Source: Candidatus Altimarinota bacterium (GTDB taxonomy: Bacteria > Patescibacteriota > Gracilibacteria > JANQMV01). Taken from it: a DNA stretch of 50,734 nucleotides. The notes under the pieces are model-generated. The model ran no database searches. It was not told the origin of the DNA and saw nothing but the letters and a program-made list of their open reading frames with translations. The position numbers and the translations under genes were made by a program. Shown in pieces: positions 40,011 through 46,787 of this stretch; positions within the stretch are counted from its first letter, which is position 1; every line of letters starts with the position of its first letter. The stretch lies in the NCBI GenBank assembly GCA_028279865.1, contig JANQMV010000048.1, positions 1 through 50,734 on the forward strand, in the 5' to 3' direction.

Positions 40011-40646
40011 ATGAACACAAATACTGTAGAAAACAGAATAAGGATTTTTCATGAGGATACAGAAAACAAAGAAGTGTTTGGTCGTTGCCAAAGAGCAGAC
40101 GAAGAAAAAGAATTTATTCTCAAAAAAACAGCTGATGATAGGTTTGAGCTTGAATGTGGAACTGGTTTAGTTGAAGGCAATGGATGTGGATTGTTAGATA
40201 AAAAAGGTAAACGCCTCCCTTGTGCATTAACCTATGCAGCAACAAGGGTAGAAATATGTAAATGCCTTGGCATGACAGAAGATCAATATAATACAGCCCT
40301 AGCTAACCTAGCACACAAAGGAGCTTTTGATATTTCAAACTACAGACCTGGTTTTTCCCAAATAGGCCTTCAATCACCAGAAAGAAACACAAACGATATC
40401 GAAGGACATAGATTTACATGTCGTAATGGTGTGGAAGCTATAATCAGTCTCACTGGTGGTAGAACAGGAAAAGCTCATAGAATTTGCCCTAAAAATCAGA
40501 TTAATACTTTTGGAAATTTATGTGATCAAGATGCCATAACATGTGAAATGTTTAGAATGGATACAAAGCAAATGGAAACAGCCGCAAACGAATTGGGAGT
40601 TACAGTAGAAGAATTAAAAATTGCTTTTAAGTCATCTCTTTTTTAG
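40011..40646 (+). CDS. Cysteine-rich protein of unknown function
   Basis: From the ATG at 40011, chosen because a good promoter lies right before it, the protein has 211 residues and at least 12 Cys. Pairs and clusters occur in ELECGTGLVEGNGCG, RLPCALTY, VEICKCLGM, HRFTCRNG, HRICPKNQ and GNLCDQDAITCEM, which suggests zinc or iron-sulfur binding. There is no signal peptide or membrane segment. The end (NELGVTVEELKIAF) looks like a small helix-turn-helix. I do not recognise a family. It lies between dxr and ispDF but has its own promoter and a possible terminator. Confidence 0.65.
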   Translation: MNTNTVENRIRIFHEDTENKEVFGRCQRADEEKEFILKKTADDRFELECGTGLVEGNGCGLLDKKGKRLPCALTYAATRVEICKCLGMTEDQYNTALANLAHKGAFDISNYRPGFSQIGLQSPERNTNDIEGHRFTCRNGVEAIISLTGGRTGKAHRICPKNQINTFGNLCDQDAITCEMFRMDTKQMETAANELGVTVEELKIAFKSSLF

Positions 40647-40685
40647 CTTAGGTTTGTGATCACAAATTACTTGAGAAAGAATATT

Positions 40686-40708
40686 CTTACAAAAATTGTA
40701 AGCTTTTT
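40686..40708 (+). terminator. Possible terminator after the Cys-rich gene
   Basis: CTTACAA and TTGTAAG form a perfect 7-bp stem around AAA, followed by CTTTTT. The stem is AT-rich, so its strength is doubtful. Confidence 0.4.
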
Positions 40709-40769
40709 GTCTGTTTTATTTTTTATTTAAGACTGATAAAATTATAGTAACAATAAAAAAAATTTGATT

Positions 40770-41930
40770 ATGTCAAAAGTCTACTGCATCATCGTCGCCG
40801 GAGGATCAAGCTATCGTTTTGGTAAAGAGGATAAACTCATGTCCGACTTAGCAGGCAAACCGGTAATTTGGCACACAATTAATTCTTTTCAAATTCACAA
40901 AGCAATAGATGAAATCATCATTGTTGCCTCAAAAGAAAACAAAACAAAAATCACACAAATCGCAGATAATTTTCCAAAAGTCAAAAAAATCTTAACAGGT
41001 GGAAAAACCAGACAAGAAAGCAGTTACATCGGACTTAAATCTTTGCAAGCGGACGAGAAAGATGTAGTGCTTGTGCATAACGGAGCAAATCCTCTGACAA
41101 CAAAAAAAGGCATTGACTGTATTATCAAAGCTACTCGAACATACGGATCAGCAGCAATAGGGCGACCTCTAAGCAGCACTCTTAAAAAAGTGGATGCAGA
41201 AGGATTAGTCGTGAAAACAGTCGAAAGAAAAGGACTCTGGACATCGGAAACTCCGCAAGGAATGAAGTATTCTCTTGCAATGCAAGCTTATACAAAGGCT
41301 GAAAAGGAAAATTTTGAAGCAACCGATGATGTTCAAATAGTTGAACATTTTGGTCATAAAGTTCGGATTTTTGAATGTTCCCCACAGAACATGAAAATCA
41401 CAAATCCCGAAGATTTGCATTTAGCCAATCTAATCCTGCAAAAATCAGGGAAATCTTATGTGGGACTGGGGCAAGATTCTCATCGCTTTTTTAACGAAGA
41501 AAAACCGCTGATTTTAGGAAATTATCAAGTGAGTGAAACCGGAGGATTAGAAGGAAACTCAGATGGTGACGTGATTATTCATGCTTTGTGTAATGCGTTA
41601 TCTTCAGCAATTGGAGGTCATTCCCTCTCGAACTGGTCGGATAAAATGTGCAAGGAAGGAACTACAGACAGCAAATTTTACCTCAAGAAAATTCATGAAA
41701 AAGTTGTCTTAGAAAAATATAAAATCAATAACATCAGCTTGGCTCTGGAAGCAGCCAAACCTAAACTGGAGAAACATTTGCCGGAAATTCAAAAAAAACT
41801 CGCAACACTACTCAATCTTGAAACAAGACAAATCGGTATTACAGTGACCAGTGGAGAAAGTTTGAGTGATTTTGGTAAGGGATTGGGGATTCAGTGTTTT
41901 TGTTTTTTGAGTTTGATAAAGCAGTCATAA
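40770..41930 (+). CDS. ispDF: Bifunctional IspD-IspF (MEP cytidylyltransferase / MEcPP synthase)
   Basis: The 386-residue fusion starts at the ATG 40770. Residues 1-225 are IspD: VAGGSSYRFG, Lys22, LAGKPVIWHT and GGKTRQESSYIGL. Residues 229-386 are IspF: zinc ligands Asp236, His238 and His271 (SDGDVIIHAL). The parts do consecutive but one MEP steps, and IspE between them is encoded at 42835. Several usual residues differ: the VHDAARP motif of IspD is VHNGANP (102-108), the first His of HSDGD is Asn263, and the GDIG loop of IspF is replaced by GGHSLSNWSD. The fold assignment is firm, while the activity of the variant sites is an inference. Confidence 0.92.
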   Translation: MSKVYCIIVAGGSSYRFGKEDKLMSDLAGKPVIWHTINSFQIHKAIDEIIIVASKENKTKITQIADNFPKVKKILTGGKTRQESSYIGLKSLQADEKDVVLVHNGANPLTTKKGIDCIIKATRTYGSAAIGRPLSSTLKKVDAEGLVVKTVERKGLWTSETPQGMKYSLAMQAYTKAEKENFEATDDVQIVEHFGHKVRIFECSPQNMKITNPEDLHLANLILQKSGKSYVGLGQDSHRFFNEEKPLILGNYQVSETGGLEGNSDGDVIIHALCNALSSAIGGHSLSNWSDKMCKEGTTDSKFYLKKIHEKVVLEKYKINNISLALEAAKPKLEKHLPEIQKKLATLLNLETRQIGITVTSGESLSDFGKGLGIQCFCFLSLIKQS

Positions 41931-41992
41931 ACTTAATACGTAGAGATACCCAATAACATTGCTATATTGAAAACTGCATTATTAAAGTAAAA

Positions 41993-42655
41993 ATGAAAAA
42001 AAATGAATTATTACAATTTTTGGCTGACAAAATTGTTGAAATAAAAAAAGACACTCCGATATTGGTCGGAATTAATGGAATAGATGCAGCTGGTAAAACA
42101 ACACTGGCAAACGAGCTCGCAAATTATCTTACAAGTTTAAAACACGATGTTATCCGTTCTTCAACAGACAATTTTCTTAATCAGAAAAAAGTAAGGTACA
42201 AAAAGGGCAAAGATTCACCTGAGGGATGTTATCACGATACGTTTAATTATGACTTAATGTGCAAAGTCTTACTTGAACCCTTAGCTTCAGGGAAGCTTAA
42301 TTACAAAGTAATGGCATTTGATTATTTAACAGACAAAGAGGTTGATTTTCCTGCTGAGCAAGCAACAAATGACTCCATTTTGATTATGGATGGAATTTTT
42401 CTGTTCAGACCTAAGCTTGCTGAGTACTGGGATTTGAGAGTATTTCTTGATGTTGATTTTCAGCATGCTGCCCAAAGAGCAAAGGAACGAAAAACTGACA
42501 AAAAGTTGATTGGTAGCAAAGACAAAATAATTGACAGGTATAATAAGCGCTATATTCCTGCTCAAAAATTGTATTTCAAGGAAGTTAATCCTAAAGAAAA
42601 AGCTCATGTGGTAATTGATTACAATAATTTTAATGACGCTCAAATAATGGGATAG
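41993..42655 (+). CDS. Uridine-kinase-like P-loop kinase
   Basis: The 220-residue protein has a Walker A GIDAAGKTT (29-37), an SSTDNFL segment in the place of the substrate Asp loop, and a Walker B-like strand ILIMDGIFLF. It belongs to the uridine kinase / phosphoribulokinase fold family and probably phosphorylates a nucleoside or a related small molecule. It starts 62 bases after ispDF. The substrate is not fixed by the sequence. Confidence 0.82.
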   Translation: MKKNELLQFLADKIVEIKKDTPILVGINGIDAAGKTTLANELANYLTSLKHDVIRSSTDNFLNQKKVRYKKGKDSPEGCYHDTFNYDLMCKVLLEPLASGKLNYKVMAFDYLTDKEVDFPAEQATNDSILIMDGIFLFRPKLAEYWDLRVFLDVDFQHAAQRAKERKTDKKLIGSKDKIIDRYNKRYIPAQKLYFKEVNPKEKAHVVIDYNNFNDAQIMG

Positions 42656-42671
42656 CTTCCCTGAAACATTT

Positions 42672-42695
42672 GGAGCAACTCAGAGAGATTGCTCC
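42672..42695 (+). terminator. Hairpin after the kinase gene, possible terminator
   Basis: GGAGCAA and TTGCTCC form a perfect 7-bp stem with a 10-base loop 17 bases after the TAG. No T-run follows, so it may stabilise the RNA end rather than terminate. Confidence 0.35.
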
Positions 42696-42707
42696 AGCGA
42701 AAGAACT

Positions 42708-42803
42708 TTCATCCTGAACGAATCCCGTTTGCGGGAGTAGTGAAGGATCTCACTCACTGATTTCCAGAGATCCTTCGCCTGAGTACCTCCTCGTCAGGAT
42801 GAA
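42708..42803. repeat. Palindromic intergenic repeat ('CATCCTGA...AAGGATC' family)
   Basis: TTCATCCTGA and TCAGGATGAA are terminal inverted arms. AGGATCTC and GAGATCCTT form an inner pair and CCCGTTTGCGGG a small hairpin. It lies just before ispE. Confidence 0.65.
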
Positions 42804-42834
42804 AAACAAATTTACAAACTTTACACCTTAAACT

Positions 42835-43809
42835 TTGATCTCCCTAAAATTAAAATCTCCAGCCAAAATCAACCTTAATCTTCAAATTTTAGATAAGCGT
42901 GAAGATGGATATCACAATCTAAAGTCAGAATTTTGTACAATAAATTTGTTCGACAAAATAACACTAACTAAAATCCCCGAAGGAATTCAAATGGTCACTT
43001 CGGGCAAATACAGAATTCCGAATAATCGGGATAATTTAGTGTATCAGGTTGCGGAAAAATTACGTTCACATGCCAAAGGTAAAGTTGGCGTAAAAATTGA
43101 AATTGATAAACAAATTCCCCTTTTTGCAGGACTTGGTGGAGGGAGTAGTAATGCGGCAACGGTACTTAAGGGTTTGATTGAATTATGGAATTTGGATTTG
43201 TCTTTGGAAAAACAAGTTGAGATAGGCAAAAAAATTGGTGCTGATGTCCCGTTCTTTTTGTATGGTGCTCATTGTTTGGTGGAAGGAATTGGTGAAAAAG
43301 TTACGCCATTGGAAGATAAAATCCAGGAAAAATATATCGTGGTTGTACAGCTGCCGTATATCAAAATATCAACCCCTTGGGCGTATAATCAATGGGATAA
43401 ATTATCAGTCCCTCTTAGCAAGGGGGAAAGGCTCGCAGAGTCAGGGGGTTCAAAACCGCAAGGAATGTCTAGTAATTCAAAAATCTCTAACCAAAAGGAT
43501 ATCACTCAGGAGAGTAATAAGAAAACCATTAAAGTTCAAGTCAGAGACATTGAACCAGCATTTAAAACTACTAACTATCCACTACCAACTAACCACTCCG
43601 CCAACGATTTCGAAAAAGTCATCTTCCCGCACTTCCCCGATTTAGCCGACTTAAAAGAATCTTTCTTGCAGGCGGGTGCGAGTAAGGCTTGTATGACTGG
43701 TTCGGGTTCGGCGGTTTATGGGATTTTTGGAGAGAAGGAAGTTGCAGAGGGGTGTTTGGGAGAGATTGGAGGTGAGTGTGAGTTTGTGTGGTTAGGAGAA
43801 CTAATTTAG
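42835..43809 (+). CDS. ispE: 4-diphosphocytidyl-2-C-methyl-D-erythritol kinase with an internal insertion
   Basis: The 324-residue protein starts at a TTG and is a GHMP kinase. SPAKINLNL with Lys11 opens it, the ATP loop is PLFAGLGGGSSNAAT (95-109), Asp137 lies in GADVPFFLYG, and TGSGSAVYGIF is motif 3. It phosphorylates the IspD product, so it completes the step between the two halves of the ispDF fusion. Residues about 191-256 are an extra, low-complexity insertion relative to usual IspE (about 280-290 residues). The DNA of this part (43410-43455) resembles an intergenic repeat. The frame is kept. Confidence 0.93.
   Translation: MISLKLKSPAKINLNLQILDKREDGYHNLKSEFCTINLFDKITLTKIPEGIQMVTSGKYRIPNNRDNLVYQVAEKLRSHAKGKVGVKIEIDKQIPLFAGLGGGSSNAATVLKGLIELWNLDLSLEKQVEIGKKIGADVPFFLYGAHCLVEGIGEKVTPLEDKIQEKYIVVVQLPYIKISTPWAYNQWDKLSVPLSKGERLAESGGSKPQGMSSNSKISNQKDITQESNKKTIKVQVRDIEPAFKTTNYPLPTNHSANDFEKVIFPHFPDLADLKESFLQAGASKACMTGSGSAVYGIFGEKEVAEGCLGEIGGECEFVWLGELI
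43410..43455. repeat. Repeat-like palindromic segment inside ispE
   Basis: CCCTCTTAGCAAGGGGGAAA forms a hairpin and is followed by GCTCGCAGAGTCAGGGGG, a composition unlike the surrounding coding sequence. It encodes the LSKGERLAESGG part of the insertion. Confidence 0.45.
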
Positions 43810-43839
43810 TTCCTTCTTTTGTCACTTTCTCTTCATTAT

Positions 43840-43954
43840 GTCATTCCCGCGAAGGCGGGAATCTCTCTTTTGGGAGAGTAGTTCGAACAACCTGAATATC
43901 CGCTTTTTTGAATTAACAGTAAGAAACAGATCCCGCATCAAGTGCGGGATGACA
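43840..43954. repeat. Palindromic intergenic repeat ('CCCGCGAAGGCGGG' family), best copy
   Basis: Three hairpins in a row: CCCGCGAAGGCGGG, CTCTCTTTTGGGAGAG and ATCCCGCATCAAGTGCGGGAT. The ends GTCAT and ATGAC are inverted. It lies between the convergent ispE and acetyltransferase genes. Confidence 0.7.
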
Positions 43955-44023
43955 ATAAAAAAAATGATTAACTCAAATAGATTCAATTTACAAAAATTGA
44001 ATCAACACCATTCTTTCTACTTT

Positions 44024-44854
44024 TTATATTTGTGGAAAATTAAGAGATTTAGATATTACATCAATTTCATTTCCGGCATCATTATTTTGAGAAGATACTT
44101 TTTTAAAAGCTACGTTCTTCGCATTCAATCTATTGGAAGCGATTCTTTCTGAAGCCGGAACATCTTTTGAGAAAATGTAATAATCTTCTCAAATACACAA
44201 ATTTTTATTTCCATTAACAATTGCATTAAAACGCTCTTCATCCTCTTTTGTCTCAAATTGATATCAGTTTTTTAAAAACCAAAGCATGACATTTAGCTGT
44301 CCCACATCAGCTCGAATCGTAATATCCTTTCATTTTATTCCCGATAATTTTGCTAAAAATGACTCAGCAGATTTTAAGAACAATGTTCCAATTCACTGTC
44401 CCTGATTTTGTAAACATGGTTTAATCCAGCGATGATCTAAGTCATAAGTCAAATCAAATGGAAGAAAAATTAATTCTCAGACTTCACAATTTTCAGGTCC
44501 TCTGTTGGAATCTTGCAATTTAAAACCTAATTTTTCACTAGGATTTCAAGAACCTCATTTCCTCTTAAAAAAAGATTTTGTAACAACATATTTAAGATTC
44601 ATAACATCATTTAAAATTACATAATCAGTTTTTTCTCCATTTCGCTCTTTCGTCTTAACGGCATTTACTTCATTTTCAATATTCAAATACCTGCTAGCTA
44701 GTTGGTTAGCAGTATTAATAAGAGAGGTAGCAAATTCTTCTTTATTACCAATATCCAATATTTCTTTTTCAACTAAAACCGGACTTCAGAAAATCCTTGA
44801 TTTATACAAATCAAGGATTTCGTTGAATCGATACCGTGGATTAATATTTTCCAT
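44024..44854 (-). CDS. GNAT-type N-acetyltransferase, UGA read as glycine
   Basis: From the ATG at 44854 to the TAA at 44024 there are 276 codons, with eight in-frame TGAs and no other stop. Read as glycine, the TGA at codon 154 completes the acetyl-CoA loop QNQGQ-G-IGTLF, which follows the Q/RxxGxG/A rule of GNAT motif A. Another TGA gives the Gly of FLKN-G-YQF in motif B. The N-terminal 95 residues and a short C-terminal tail are not recognisable. The acceptor is unknown. A plain stop reading would leave only a 67-residue fragment. It has its own promoter and converges on ispE. Confidence 0.85.
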
Positions 44855-44879
44855 GAAGGTAAACTTAACAATCCGGAGA

Positions 44880-44908
44880 ATTATATCATTTCAAGCACAA
44901 AAAAACAA
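44880..44908 (-). promoter_or_regulatory. Predicted promoter of the acetyltransferase gene
   Basis: On the minus strand TTGTTT (44903-44908), 17 bases, then TATAAT (44880-44885), 25 bases before the ATG. Confidence 0.55.
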
Positions 44909-44929
44909 CTTAGACGCACACACAACAAA

Positions 44930-44957
44930 GAAGGCGACGTCACGTGACGTCGCCTTC
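44930..44957 (-). terminator. Perfect 28-bp palindrome at the end of recJ
   Basis: GAAGGCGACGTCAC and its exact reverse complement lie 4 bases beyond the recJ TAA, and TTTGTTG follows on the minus strand. The stem of 14 GC-rich pairs is strong for this AT-rich contig and should end recJ transcription. Confidence 0.75.
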
Positions 44958-44961
44958 GGTC

Positions 44962-46632
44962 TTATTCACTAATCTTCATATCAACAAGCCTCAACTGAAT
45001 ATAATCCCTCCCCTTCCATTCATTCCGCTCCATCTTGAAAACAATATCAACCGGTGTTCCTTCTTTAATCTTTTCATACATAAAACTGTGATTAAAACCA
45101 ATTACCTTATATTTGCCCTTTGATGTCTTTACATTAAATTTAAGATGGTTTTTTTGCTTCCCCGTCAGATGAACGTCTTCCGGAATGACATTTTTTAACA
45201 AAAAATTTGGTTTTTCGTTACCAACGCCAAAAGGAGCAAAAGGCTCTAAAAATTGAAGATTCTCCCAAGAAATATCTTCCTGCTTGATTTCGCATTCAAT
45301 TTTTAAAACCGGACGGAAATCAACGTTCTTTGCATCACGACGCAAAACATGATCCATCCGATCTTCAAATTCCAAATACTTATCCGGAGTCAAAGCAAAT
45401 CCAGCTGCTTGCTTATGTCCGCCAAAATGCTCAAATAAATCTTTTGCCTGAGTTAATGCTTGGTAAATATCAATTGAATCAATACTGCGACACGAGCCCA
45501 CCATTAAGTCTTCTCTTTCTTCAATAACAATGGATGGATAACCATACTTTTCCGTTAAGCGACCTGCAATCAGTCCGACAATTCCCGCATGCCAACGTTT
45601 GTCCTTAAGCAAAATATAAGGCTTATCAGAATCCTCTGTTTCAAGTTTTTTTTCAACTTCTATTAAAAAATCGGAGACTAATTCTTGCCTTTCTTTGTTC
45701 CATGTATCCAAAATTTTAGCATTTTCTTTTTTACCAATTAGCAAATCCAAACTGTGGTAAGCATGATTTAAGCGTCCTGCAACATTGAGTCTAGGTGCAA
45801 GCCCAAAGGCAACCGTATCGGTATTAATCCTCTCAAAATTCACTCCTGATTGTTTCATCAATGCTTTTAGACCTTGGTTTTTTGTCTTGGCTAACTGCGC
45901 AATTCCAAATTTAACAAGAACCCTGTTTTCTTCTATTAATGGCATACAATCAGCAACTGTCCCCAAAGCGACAATATCCAAAACACTTTCTAGATAATCT
46001 TTTGCTTGCTCAAATTCAAAATAATCATAAGCCAAGGCAGTAATTAATTTATAAGCTACACCAATTCCCGCTAAGTCTTTGAAAGGGTATTCACAGCCAA
46101 GCTGGCGGGGATTAACAATCGCAACAGCATCAGGAAGCTCTAAAGGCATGTTGTGATGATCGGTTACGATAACCTCCATGCCTTTTTCCTTGGCATAGTC
46201 AATCTCCGGCTTATTCGCAATTCCACAATCGACAGTGATAACCAAACTCACACTGTTTTCTGCCAAATCATCAATAAATTTATTCTTCAAACCGTAGCCT
46301 TCTTCAACTCTATGCGGAATTCGATAAGAAACCTGCGCACCAACTTTCTTTAAAAAACTATACATTAAGAAAGTGGATGTTACCCCGTCTACATCATAAT
46401 CTCCAAAAACCACAACACGCTCTCTTGCTTTTACAGCTTGCTTAATTCTTTGAACTGCCATTTGCATGCCTTTCATTTTATAGGGATCATGCAGGTTTTT
46501 TTCCAAAGAAGGATAGAGGAAAGATTCCAAGCTATCAATACTGCCCAAATCACGATTTTTATAAATTTTTTCTTGGAAAGATTGATAATCAAATTTATTA
46601 ACAACTTCCCACTTTTTGTTTAAAAGGGACAT
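44962..46632 (-). CDS. recJ: Single-stranded-DNA-specific exonuclease RecJ
   Basis: The 556-residue protein carries the DHH phosphoesterase motifs in order: DYDVDG (78-83), VDCG (134-137) and DHH (158-160). FGGHKQAAGFAL is the DHHA1 glycine-rich motif near residue 410, and a C-terminal OB-type domain follows. It degrades single-stranded DNA 5'-3' in recombination and mismatch repair. It is full length and has no TGA in frame. Confidence 0.97.
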   Translation of the reverse strand: MSLLNKKWEVVNKFDYQSFQEKIYKNRDLGSIDSLESFLYPSLEKNLHDPYKMKGMQMAVQRIKQAVKARERVVVFGDYDVDGVTSTFLMYSFLKKVGAQVSYRIPHRVEEGYGLKNKFIDDLAENSVSLVITVDCGIANKPEIDYAKEKGMEVIVTDHHNMPLELPDAVAIVNPRQLGCEYPFKDLAGIGVAYKLITALAYDYFEFEQAKDYLESVLDIVALGTVADCMPLIEENRVLVKFGIAQLAKTKNQGLKALMKQSGVNFERINTDTVAFGLAPRLNVAGRLNHAYHSLDLLIGKKENAKILDTWNKERQELVSDFLIEVEKKLETEDSDKPYILLKDKRWHAGIVGLIAGRLTEKYGYPSIVIEEREDLMVGSCRSIDSIDIYQALTQAKDLFEHFGGHKQAAGFALTPDKYLEFEDRMDHVLRRDAKNVDFRPVLKIECEIKQEDISWENLQFLEPFAPFGVGNEKPNFLLKNVIPEDVHLTGKQKNHLKFNVKTSKGKYKVIGFNHSFMYEKIKEGTPVDIVFKMERNEWKGRDYIQLRLVDMKISE

Positions 46633-46787
46633 TTAAAAAATATTTAAAAAGAAGGTTTCTTCAAGGAGAATAATTTCAGCTAAATAAAGGAAGACGCTAC
46701 ATAGGCAGCTGTACACAAGTCTTGCTTCAAATTTAATAAGGCTTACAGGCAGAATCTAAACTATTTCTAAGGTCTTGTCCAGACTTT

